NCBI GenBank assembly: GCA_012728375.1
Contig: JAAYFF010000061.1
Span: 1-33,645 of the forward strand
Reading direction: 5' to 3'
DNA length: 33,645 nucleotides
DNA from: Bacillota bacterium
Lineage (GTDB): Bacteria; Bacillota; Dethiobacteria; DTU022; UBA8154
Under the pieces are notes generated by a model that saw nothing but the letters and a program-made list of their open reading frames with translations, did no database searches and was not told the DNA's origin. Shown piece after piece: positions 8,364 through 15,755 of the stretch. The position numbers and the translations under genes are program-made. Every line of letters starts with the position of its first letter. The first letter of the stretch is position 1.

Positions 8364-9905
8364 CTAAACCGGGAAGTTTCCATGTTTTTTCCGGGGGCGA
8401 TCCTCAACTTTGCCTTTCAGCGAATCAAGGGCCCTAATCAGATGGGCACGGGTATCTCTGGGATCGATCACTTCATCAACCCAGCCCCTTGCTGCCGCAA
8501 TATACGGGTTGGCAAAACGCCGACGGTATTCCTCCACCTTTTTCTTTCTCTCCTCTTCGGGATTCTTGGCATTCTCAATTTCCCGGCGGTTAATAATGTT
8601 TATTGCTCCCTCGGGTCCCATAACGGCAATTTCTGCTGTCGGCCAGGCAAAAGCATAATCTGCACCCAGAGCGCGGCAATTCATGGCAATGTAAGCTCCT
8701 CCGTAGGCTTTGCGCAAAATGATACTGATCTGGGGAACAGTGGCTTCCGAATAGGCATAGAGGATCTTGGCCCCGTGGCGGATAATGCCCCCATATTCCT
8801 GGTGAACACCGGGAAGATAGCCCGGGACATCCACAAAAGTAATCAAGGGAATATTAAAACAGTCGCAAAACCGCACAAAGCGGGCAATTTTATCGGAGCT
8901 GTTAATATCGAGGCAACCGGCGAGGAATTTTGCCTGATTGGCGATAATTCCTACAGACTGTCCGTTAATGCGGGCAAACCCCACAACAGCATTCTTGGCA
9001 TAATGTTCGTGAACCTGGAAAAAGTCGCTGTTATCCACAATTCTATTAATGACTTCCACAACATCATACGGCTTATTGGGATCGTCAGGAACCAGCGAAG
9101 CAAGATCTTCTTCCGGAAGGACCGGCTCGGCAGGAGGTGCCGCAGGAGGATCATCGAAGTTATTTGACGGAAGATAACTTAAAAGTTTCCTCAGCTTAGC
9201 AAAGCACTCTTCTTCAGTGGCCGCCCGGAAATGAGCAACGCCGCTGACTTCGTTGTGAGTGGCCGCCCCGCCCAGCTTGCCCGGGGTGACGTCCTCCCCT
9301 GTAACAGCTTTAATAACCTGGGGTCCGGTAATAAACATGTAACTGGTGTTGTCTACCATAAAAATAAAATCTGTCAACGCGGGGGAATAAACTGCTCCAC
9401 CTGCGCTGGGGCCCATAATCACGGATATCTGAGGAATGACGCCTGAATTAATCGTGTTGCGGTAAAAGATATTGCCGTACCCGTCCAGGGAGGCGACCCC
9501 TTCCTGGATACGGGCTCCGCCTGAGTCGTTAATCCCGATAATTGGTGCTCCGTTCTGGGCAGCCAGATCCATTACCCGGCATATTTTCTTGGCATGGTAT
9601 TCGCCCAGAGAACCTCCTGATACGGTAAAATCCTGTGCAAAGACATAGACCAGGCGTCCGTCAACTGTTCCATAGCCGGTAACAACACCTTCGCCGGGAA
9701 GAGGGATATCAAGGGTGCTGGCGTCTTCCAGGCCGCCCTGAACAAAGGTCCCGACTTCTACAAAGCTACCCGGATCTAAAAATTGTTCCAGTCTCTCGCG
9801 GGCTGTTTGTTTTCCTTTTTTATGTTGGTCTTCGATCCGCTTTTTTCCGCCACCCTGGAGAATAATCTCCCGTCTCTGCTCTAAGAATTTTAGCTTGTCA
9901 TCCAC
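8364..9905 (-). CDS. acyl-CoA carboxylase carboxyltransferase subunit (PccB/MmdA type)
   Basis: Carboxyltransferase subunit of a biotin-dependent acyl-CoA carboxylase or decarboxylase, most like propionyl-CoA carboxylase beta and methylmalonyl-CoA decarboxylase alpha. From the GTG at 9905 it has 513 residues, the usual family length. Both crotonase-like halves show their glycine-rich oxyanion motifs: NDSGGARIQEGV in the N-terminal half and KAYGGAYIAMNC in the C-terminal half. The start is not certain: AGGAGG lies 12 nt upstream of the GTG, and an out-of-frame ATG lies between them. No biotin carboxylase, biotin carrier or membrane decarboxylase subunit is adjacent, so partners must be encoded elsewhere and the substrate cannot be fixed from context. 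Confidence 0.9.
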   Translation of the reverse strand: MDDKLKFLEQRREIILQGGGKKRIEDQHKKGKQTARERLEQFLDPGSFVEVGTFVQGGLEDASTLDIPLPGEGVVTGYGTVDGRLVYVFAQDFTVSGGSLGEYHAKKICRVMDLAAQNGAPIIGINDSGGARIQEGVASLDGYGNIFYRNTINSGVIPQISVIMGPSAGGAVYSPALTDFIFMVDNTSYMFITGPQVIKAVTGEDVTPGKLGGAATHNEVSGVAHFRAATEEECFAKLRKLLSYLPSNNFDDPPAAPPAEPVLPEEDLASLVPDDPNKPYDVVEVINRIVDNSDFFQVHEHYAKNAVVGFARINGQSVGIIANQAKFLAGCLDINSSDKIARFVRFCDCFNIPLITFVDVPGYLPGVHQEYGGIIRHGAKILYAYSEATVPQISIILRKAYGGAYIAMNCRALGADYAFAWPTAEIAVMGPEGAINIINRREIENAKNPEEERKKKVEEYRRRFANPYIAAARGWVDEVIDPRDTRAHLIRALDSLKGKVEDRPRKKHGNFPV

Positions 9906-9981
9906 CGTTCCATGATACCTCCTACCCAAAATTTTTCTTTTTTTAATTATTGATGCGCGGCATGATACACGGCGATAATTC

Positions 9982-9995
9982 CGCAAGCGCTTACA
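9982..9995 (-). promoter_or_regulatory. cre-like / LacI-family operator site
   Basis: The sequence TGTAAGCGCTTGCG contains the palindromic core AAGCGCTT typical of CcpA and LacI-family operators. It starts on the last base of the -10 box of the carboxyltransferase promoter and covers the likely start site, where binding would repress. It matches the cre consensus at most positions but differs at the 3' end. Carbon-catabolite control is an inference. Confidence 0.5.
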
Positions 9996-10023
9996 GTATA
10001 TCAATACGGAAAACCTTTTTCAA
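9995..10023 (-). promoter_or_regulatory. sigma-A promoter of the carboxyltransferase gene
   Basis: Minus-strand -35 box TTGAAA (10023-10018) and -10 box TATACT (10000-9995) with a 17-nt spacer. The likely start site is about 80 nt upstream of the GTG start codon. Confidence 0.75.
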
Positions 10024-10223
10024 CCATTTTCTGCAACAGCACCGCTCCTTTCCTGCAACCCTGCTTTTTATCCTGCACGAGCAAAAGATAAAAACCTGTA
10101 AGGAAAACCCCTCGTCCTTTCCAGGAAACACTCTTCATTTTCAAACGCGGTTACATATTTTAATTCGGAAATGATTGCTCAAAGTCCTTCTTTAGGCAGT
10201 CTTTTCCTCACTTTTTCTCCATA

Positions 10224-10252
10224 TCGACTTTTTTAAGGATTTATGCTATACT
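10224..10252 (+). promoter_or_regulatory. sigma-A promoter of the P-loop/Asp23-like gene
   Basis: Plus-strand -35-like TCGACT (10224-10229) and -10 box TATACT (10247-10252), spacer 17 nt, ending 26 nt before the ATG. The stretch between it and the divergent carboxyltransferase promoter (10024-10223) shows no gene that I can support. Confidence 0.65.
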
Positions 10253-10278
10253 GAGAAAAATTTCCCGGAGGGGACTTT

Positions 10279-11127
10279 ATGGAAGTCTATGCCTTGATCG
10301 GCCCCAGCGGAACGGGAAAAAGCCATCACTGCTGCTCACTCGCCTATCAGGAAGGAATCGAATATATAATTGACGACGGTTTGCTGATAAAAGGCAATCA
10401 GATACTGGCGGGCCGTTCTGCCAAACGTGAAAATACCAAAATGGCCGCGACAAAAAGAGCCATCTTCCTTGATCCTGAACATGCCCTGCAGGTAAAGGGA
10501 AAAATACGGGAAGCCTGTCCCAAAAGCATCCTCGTTTTGGGAACATCGGAACGGATGATTAAAAGAATAACAGAACGTTTGGAAATTCCTTATCCCAAAA
10601 AAATATTTAATATTTATGACATCGCTTCGGAAAAAGAGATTGCCAAAGCATTGGAGAGTAGAGAAAAAGAAAATCGCCATGCCATCCCCATCCCCACATT
10701 TGCCATAGAAAAAGATTTTCCAGGCTTTTTTCTGGATTCGATCAGGGCATTTTTTAAAGGCAAAGATAGGGGGGAGGCTCGGCCGCACAACCTGGAACAC
10801 TCCATTGTCCGGCCTATTTACAGCAGCCTGGGTAATTATTATTTGCATGAAAACGCCATTGAACAGATTATAGTTTATCTCGCCGGTAAAAGGGAGGGTA
10901 TCACCAAAGCCCGGACAACAGCCCTGCTCTCCACCAGGAACGGAATGATAATAAATGTGCAGGTTGATATTCAGTATGGTTCGTTTTTTTTCCCCCGACT
11001 TCTCAAGGAAGTCCAGGAGGACATTAAAACCGGCTTGGAGTACCTGACCGGCCTGCAAATTGCCCAGGTAAATATTACAGCCAGGCGGCTTATTGTCCCG
11101 GGGAAAAAAAAGATAAAAAAAAATTAG
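10279..11127 (+). CDS. P-loop NTPase domain fused to an Asp23/YloU-like domain
   Basis: The 282-residue protein has a Walker A motif GPSGTGKS at residues 8-15 and a nucleotide-kinase-like N-terminal part (to about residue 165). It includes an IDDG stretch (31-34) that could act as the acidic metal-binding site, and a basic GRSAKRE segment. Residues 174-272 resemble Asp23/Gls24/YloU-family proteins: a predicted strand ending in VDIQYGS, then a helix with FPRLLKEVQEDIKTGLEYLTGL, shown here as two overlapping parts FPRLLKEVQEDIKTG and KTGLEYLTGL, then VNITARRL. The C-terminus is lysine-rich. The ATG has a GGAGGGGAC site. Its function is unknown; the Asp23-like part suggests binding to an envelope or fatty-acid-linked partner, while the P-loop suggests ATP-dependent switching. 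Both are inferences. Confidence 0.8.
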   Translation: MEVYALIGPSGTGKSHHCCSLAYQEGIEYIIDDGLLIKGNQILAGRSAKRENTKMAATKRAIFLDPEHALQVKGKIREACPKSILVLGTSERMIKRITERLEIPYPKKIFNIYDIASEKEIAKALESREKENRHAIPIPTFAIEKDFPGFFLDSIRAFFKGKDRGEARPHNLEHSIVRPIYSSLGNYYLHENAIEQIIVYLAGKREGITKARTTALLSTRNGMIINVQVDIQYGSFFFPRLLKEVQEDIKTGLEYLTGLQIAQVNITARRLIVPGKKKIKKN

Positions 11128-11160
11128 CTCCCGTCTTTAAGAAGCAGCGGGAGCTAATTT
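11121..11160 (-). terminator. intrinsic terminator of the radical SAM gene
   Basis: A perfect 13-bp inverted repeat (11121-11133 with 11148-11160) and a 14-nt loop. On the minus strand it is followed by a long T-rich run (11120 downward), as expected for an intrinsic terminator of the leftward gene. On the plus strand there is no T-run. The stop codon of the plus-strand P-loop gene (11125-11127) lies inside the left arm. Confidence 0.85.
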
Positions 11161-11174
11161 ACAGGGCTCTACTA

Positions 11175-12548
11175 TCACACTTTTTCCACTTGCAACTCCT
11201 TTTCGCCTGCTGATTGTTGTTGTTTCTTATATTCATCCGCCTTCTCCAACCATTTTTTTGATAGGTTTTCCAAATAACCCGCAAGTTCATCCTGCAGAAT
11301 TTGCTCAGCTCCGGTATGGGTTGGATGCGCCTTGCTTTCCCGGACCATCTCCCTTAGTGCTGCCGGCGCATCAATAATCGGGCAGGGAGCAAGATGATTC
11401 TCATTAAAGGGTTGTCTTTTTTGATATGCTTTGAACAATGGATTTTGCAGAACCTCTTTTAAGCTTTTACCGCGGATGTTATCGACTGCAAAATGGACAA
11501 AAGCACAAGGCTCCACTTCACCGGCAGCATTGATGTGAAAATAATGCTTGCCTCCGGCAATACAACCTTTGGTATGCTCTCCATCGTTCCAGAAATCCGC
11601 GATAAGAACGGGCTTACTATTGCGCAGTTGTCTGACTCTGTCCACCATCCATAAACGCTGCTCAGGAGTCAGCATTAAATCAACATTTGGATGGCGCCCA
11701 ACAGGGATATAATGGAAAGACCAGATATAAGTTACCCCTTTATCTATCAAAAAATCAATAAATTCATCGCTGAAAAGCGTTTCGATATTGTAACGCATGG
11801 AGGTAACCGAGGCCCCCATAAAAACGCCTCTCTCCCGGAGGAGGTCCATGGCACGGGTGACTTTGTCAAAAGTGCCGGCCCCCCGGCGGGCATCTGTCTG
11901 CTCCCTCCAGCCTTCCAAGCTGAAAGCCGGAGAAAGATTGGCCAGATCAGCCAGACGGTCTGCAACCTTTTCATCAATAAGCGTCCCGTTAGTATAAGCC
12001 ATAAAAACAGAGTCGGGATGCTCTGCCACCACATCCAGCAGATAAGGATAACAGAACGGCTCTCCTCCTGACAATACAATCCAGTAGATACCCAGCTGTT
12101 TTGCTTCCTCAATAATCCGGCTAAAAAGTTCCGGTTCCAGGTGATCGCTTTTGCTGTATTCGCCTGCCCAGCACCCTTCGCAACGCAAATTGCAGGCGGC
12201 AGTCGGATCAATCAAGATCAGGGAAGGAACTGAAACCCCAATTTCTGCAGCAATTTTTTCCCGTTTCGGTCTTCCGAGGAGAATTCCATCAACAACCCAG
12301 GAATCGAAGAGCTTGTATAATACTTTTGGGTTCTTGCAAAGCCTGCGGGTTTGTTCCATAATAAGAGGATTGTTGCGAAAATGGTTTTTTAATTTCTTAA
12401 TTGATTCCTTATGATCCGGAACCACTGCCGCTTTTTCTAAAAAATCCATTAGCAGCAACAAATTTTTTTCGGGATCTTTGGTGATATACTTAATTGCTTT
12501 ATCCAGAGCAAATTCGGCGGCCAGCCTTTTAACAGACTCAAAAGGCAT
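11175..12548 (-). CDS. radical SAM protein with SPASM-like C-terminal cysteines
   Basis: The 457-residue protein has the radical SAM cluster motif CNLRCEGC (C119, C123, C126) and GGEP at 161-164 for SAM binding. Later cysteines C329, C348 and C389 lie in a SPASM/twitch-like region (GCIAGGKHYFHINAAGEVEPC spans about 328-348; key residues C329 and C348), suggesting an auxiliary iron-sulfur cluster. About 100 residues of helical sequence precede the radical SAM core, and the C-terminus is charged. The ATG has an AAGGAGGTG site. It is transcribed alone, with its own promoter and terminator. The family is widespread in anaerobes without an assigned reaction. No peptide-substrate gene is evident next to it, so a maturase role is only one possibility. 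Confidence 0.88.
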   Translation of the reverse strand: MPFESVKRLAAEFALDKAIKYITKDPEKNLLLLMDFLEKAAVVPDHKESIKKLKNHFRNNPLIMEQTRRLCKNPKVLYKLFDSWVVDGILLGRPKREKIAAEIGVSVPSLILIDPTAACNLRCEGCWAGEYSKSDHLEPELFSRIIEEAKQLGIYWIVLSGGEPFCYPYLLDVVAEHPDSVFMAYTNGTLIDEKVADRLADLANLSPAFSLEGWREQTDARRGAGTFDKVTRAMDLLRERGVFMGASVTSMRYNIETLFSDEFIDFLIDKGVTYIWSFHYIPVGRHPNVDLMLTPEQRLWMVDRVRQLRNSKPVLIADFWNDGEHTKGCIAGGKHYFHINAAGEVEPCAFVHFAVDNIRGKSLKEVLQNPLFKAYQKRQPFNENHLAPCPIIDAPAALREMVRESKAHPTHTGAEQILQDELAGYLENLSKKWLEKADEYKKQQQSAGEKELQVEKV

Positions 12549-12620
12549 GTTTACACCTCCTTAAAAAGTATTTGACCTGATTGGTGACATAACTTCATCA
12601 GAGGTTAACCTTTTTAGGCT

Positions 12621-12648
12621 ATTATATCATATATTTCCATTTTTGCAA
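12621..12648 (-). promoter_or_regulatory. promoter of the radical SAM gene
   Basis: Minus-strand -10 box TATAAT (12626-12621) and -35 box TTGCAA (12648-12643), spacer 16 nt. The -10 box is perfect; the -35 is weaker. The transcript would carry a leader of about 65 nt. Confidence 0.6.
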
Positions 12649-12798
12649 ATTGGCTGCAAAGTTCATCATTCAACTAAAGACAAAAAAGAATAATAAAAAG
12701 AAATTTACTGTTTCATATTATAGTATGCTCGCTAATTATTAAATTTACTTTAATTATCTACATGTTTCCTATTTTTAACATGATCATGATAACTATTC

Positions 12799-12846
12799 CA
12801 GGCGATACGGGGGTAAGGTCTACATCCCCCGCAGGCCTGTATTTTT
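12799..12846 (+). terminator. stable two-part hairpin followed by a T-run (plus strand)
   Basis: The stem pairs CAGGC with GCCTG (12799-12803 with 12835-12839) and CGGGGG with CCCCCG (12808-12813 with 12826-12831), with a small internal loop. On the plus strand TATTTTT follows, so it looks like a rightward intrinsic terminator, yet no rightward gene precedes it. It could instead stop leftward transcription after proS or belong to a small RNA. The rest of 12549-12883 is AT-rich and holds the radical SAM promoter and no supported gene. Confidence 0.45.
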
Positions 12847-12883
12847 CAATTATCCCCCTCCAATGCAATAAATATACATCTAA

Positions 12884-14341
12884 TTAGTAAGCCCGGGCGA
12901 AATAAACGAGCTGCCCTTCCTTTTGGCAGTACAGGCAAGGCCCCTTGTCCTCGGGATCCCGGTCAAAAGGAATGCACCTGATCGTTGCTTTGGTTTCAGC
13001 TTTGATCTCCTCTTCACAACGTGAATTACCACACCAGTGAGCGAGCAAAAAGCCCCTGTCTTCTTCAAGAATTCTCTTAAATTCATTATAATCAACGGGG
13101 CGGAAGGTTTTCCGCTTCCTGAATTCCAGAGCCTGCCTAAAAAGGGTATCCTGAATCTCCTGCAGTAAAAGGGGAACCTGTGACGGAATGCTCTCACTCG
13201 GAAGAAAACTTTTTTCTCCCGTATCCCTACGCACAGCGGTAACCCCGCCGCTTTCCAAGTCCCGCGGCCCGATCTCCAGGCGGAGAGGAACGCCTTTCAT
13301 CTCCCACTGGTTAAATTTCCAGCCAGGGGAGTATTCCTCCCGGTCATCCAATTCAATACGCAGACCAATACCGCGCAGTTCCTCGGCAATTTCCTTTGAC
13401 CGGAGAAGCACTTCATCCCTTTTCTTTTTAGTGATTATGGGAACAATAACCACCTGGACAGGAGCGACGCGGGGGGGCAGCTTCAGGCCCCGGTCATCCC
13501 CGTGAACCATAATAAGAGCACCGATCAGCCTGGTTGAGACTCCCCACGATGTGGTCCAGGCATATTTAAGCTCATCATCCTTGTCCTGGAACTTAATTTC
13601 AAACACTTTTGCAAAATGCTGTCCCAGATTGTGCGAGGTTCCGGCCTGCAACGCCTTCCCGTCGGCCATTAAAGCTTCGATAGTATAAGTCTTGAGAGCC
13701 CCGGCAAACTTTTCCTTTTCCGTTTTCTGGCCTGGTATAACCGGGATGGCCAATTCATTTTCCAGAAATTCTTGATAAACGCCCAGCATCTTTAGGGTTT
13801 CCTCCTGCGCCTCTTCTTCGGTGCTGTGCACCGTGTGGCCTTCCTGCCAGAGAAACTCCGAAGTCCGCAGGAAAGGACGCGTATTTTTCTCCCACCTGAC
13901 GACATTGCACCACTGATTAATAAGCAGGGGGAGATCTCTCCATGATTGAACCCACCGGGCATACATCTCGCAAATAATTGCTTCCGAAGTAGGTCGCACC
14001 ACAAGTTTTTCGGACAGCTTCTCGTTTCCTCCCTGCGTTACAAGGGCAACCTCGGGCGCAAATCCTTCCACGTGCTCCGCTTCTTTTTGCAGTAGCGATT
14101 CGGGGATAAAAAGCGGGAAATAAGCATTTTTATGACCCGTCTCCTTGATTCTCCGGTCCAGGAGATGCTGAATGTTTTCCCAAATGGCATATCCGTAAGG
14201 GCGAATGGCCATGCATCCCTTTATCGGCGCATAATCCATCATTTCCGTTTTCAGCACGATATCCAGATACCACTGGGAAAAGTCCTCCGCTTGAGGAGTC
14301 ACTTCCTTGACAAAATCCTTTTCGTTATTAGACACAAGCAA
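12884..14341 (-). CDS. proS: prolyl-tRNA synthetase, archaeal/eukaryal-like short type
   Basis: Charges tRNA-Pro with proline. The 485-residue protein is of the compact type without the editing insertion found in the longer bacterial form. Class II motifs are visible: the motif 2 region VRWEKNTRPFLRTSEF, then WQEGHTVH. The C-terminal domain has a cysteine cluster (HWCGNSRCEEE ... CLYC) that could bind zinc, and it ends in ARAY, as usual for this type. The start is probably TTG at 14341 or GTG at 14335, both after an AGAAAGG site. It follows ymfH in the same direction with a 107-nt gap. No T-box is visible upstream. Confidence 0.95.
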   Translation of the reverse strand: MLVSNNEKDFVKEVTPQAEDFSQWYLDIVLKTEMMDYAPIKGCMAIRPYGYAIWENIQHLLDRRIKETGHKNAYFPLFIPESLLQKEAEHVEGFAPEVALVTQGGNEKLSEKLVVRPTSEAIICEMYARWVQSWRDLPLLINQWCNVVRWEKNTRPFLRTSEFLWQEGHTVHSTEEEAQEETLKMLGVYQEFLENELAIPVIPGQKTEKEKFAGALKTYTIEALMADGKALQAGTSHNLGQHFAKVFEIKFQDKDDELKYAWTTSWGVSTRLIGALIMVHGDDRGLKLPPRVAPVQVVIVPIITKKKRDEVLLRSKEIAEELRGIGLRIELDDREEYSPGWKFNQWEMKGVPLRLEIGPRDLESGGVTAVRRDTGEKSFLPSESIPSQVPLLLQEIQDTLFRQALEFRKRKTFRPVDYNEFKRILEEDRGFLLAHWCGNSRCEEEIKAETKATIRCIPFDRDPEDKGPCLYCQKEGQLVYFARAY

Positions 14342-14448
14342 CCAGCCTTTCTCTTATTTCATTTCTTTAACATAGGTGAAAACCCCTGAAGATAAAGCTC
14401 CGAACAATTGAACTACATTTGTCTTTTTGCATTGTTTCCATCCTACCG

Positions 14449-15750
14449 TCACTCTTGAAAGGGAGTAATAATGGAAACGGCATGAAATTCCTCTTTTAAA
14501 TGCTCGTGTAAAATTTTTTCCAGATCCGTAAGGGTGATCTCTTCCAGGACGTCCAGCACATCGAAGAAATCAATATCCCGGAAACGGTAAGCAAGATAAT
14601 TATTGGCAATAAATTCCAAGGAGTTAAAGCTGCGCAGAAAGTCTCCCCTCATTGTTCGCTTATGCCTGATAAAGCTTTCTTGCTTAAGTCCCTCTTTTTT
14701 TACCCTTTCAATCCCTTCCCAGATCTTTTCTACCAGCCTTTCAGGATCTTTTGTCCGCCCGCCAAGAAGCGTATATCCGTAAGTTGTTTCGGCTGTAAAG
14801 CCTGTAGAAAAATGCTCATCTAAAAGCCCGTCTTCATAAAGCTGTGTATACAGCTCTTCACTGCGTCCGAAAATCATCTCCAGGAGGAGCTCGGAGGCCA
14901 ATTCTTTAAAAAGCAATGCCTTGCCGTTAAGAGACGAATAAGTATCCTTAAAGCCCATATTAAAAATAGGTTGTGAGACAGATAGTTCCTGGACAATTTT
15001 TTTCTGTTTCACCGCCCTGTCTTCCTCAGGGTAGATGCGCCTAATATCAGGAGCAGGCGGTATGTGACGTTTGGCGATGTTTTCGTTGACCTGCTCGAAA
15101 ATTTCTTCCGGCAAAACATCGCCCGTTACAAAAATTGCCATATTTGACGGATGATAAAAAGTATGATAACATTTGTAAAGAATTTTTTCGGTTATCTTGC
15201 CGATGCTTTCAACGGAGCCGGCAATATCATTTTTCACAGGATGAGCCTGGTAAAGGGCACCTAAAAGATTAAAAAAAACTCGCCATTCGGGGTTGTCTTC
15301 GTACATCCTGATCTCCTGCTGAATGATTCCCTGTTCTTTGTCCACGCTCTCCTTGGTGAAAAACGGGCTTTGCACGAAATTCAAGAGAAGTTCAAAGTTT
15401 TCCCGGAAAAAATCCGTGCAGGAAAAAAGATACGTCGTATTGGTAAAGCTTGTAAAGGCATTGGACGAAGCACCGTATTGCGCGAACCTGTCGAAAACAT
15501 TACCATCTTCATCATCAAACAGCTTGTGTTCCAAGAAATGGGCAACGCCGTCCGGGACCTCGATTTCCTCCACACTGCCGTTCTTCGTCACGCAAAAATG
15601 ATTATCAATAGAGCCGAACCGGGTGGAAAAAATGGCATACTTTTTATTGTACCCCCGGCGGGGAAGAACAAAAAGCGCGGGACCGGGCTCCAAAGACGCA
15701 CAATAGACTTTTTCTCCCAGAGTTGTATCAGTTTTTATCTCCCAATCCAT
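14449..15750 (-). CDS. ymfH: M16-family zinc peptidase, YmfH type
   Basis: Pitrilysin/insulinase-like protein of 433 residues. It keeps the inverted zinc motif HFLEH (H71, E74, H75) and the downstream glutamate region EQGIIQQEI that supplies the third ligand. Two M16 domains are expected; only the N-terminal one carries the motif. In Bacillus, YmfF and YmfH belong to the set linked with 5-aminopentanol modification of elongation factor P. Here it lies 5 nt downstream of the ymfF-like gene in the same direction, consistent with a two-subunit enzyme. The EF-P role is transferred from family knowledge and not visible in the sequence. Confidence 0.87.
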   Translation of the reverse strand: MDWEIKTDTTLGEKVYCASLEPGPALFVLPRRGYNKKYAIFSTRFGSIDNHFCVTKNGSVEEIEVPDGVAHFLEHKLFDDEDGNVFDRFAQYGASSNAFTSFTNTTYLFSCTDFFRENFELLLNFVQSPFFTKESVDKEQGIIQQEIRMYEDNPEWRVFFNLLGALYQAHPVKNDIAGSVESIGKITEKILYKCYHTFYHPSNMAIFVTGDVLPEEIFEQVNENIAKRHIPPAPDIRRIYPEEDRAVKQKKIVQELSVSQPIFNMGFKDTYSSLNGKALLFKELASELLLEMIFGRSEELYTQLYEDGLLDEHFSTGFTAETTYGYTLLGGRTKDPERLVEKIWEGIERVKKEGLKQESFIRHKRTMRGDFLRSFNSLEFIANNYLAYRFRDIDFFDVLDVLEEITLTDLEKILHEHLKEEFHAVSIITPFQE

Positions 15751-15755
15751 AAATA

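Noticed and set aside
8190-9167. Long plus-strand open frame of 325 codons antisense to the carboxyltransferase and the T-box leader
   Set aside because: It lies opposite a well-supported gene and riboswitch, has no ribosome-binding site, and its residue pattern resembles no protein family.
10336-11058. Minus-strand frame of 240 codons opposite the P-loop gene
   Set aside because: It is a shadow of a gene with an intact Walker A motif and good ribosome-binding site; low-complexity composition and no motifs.
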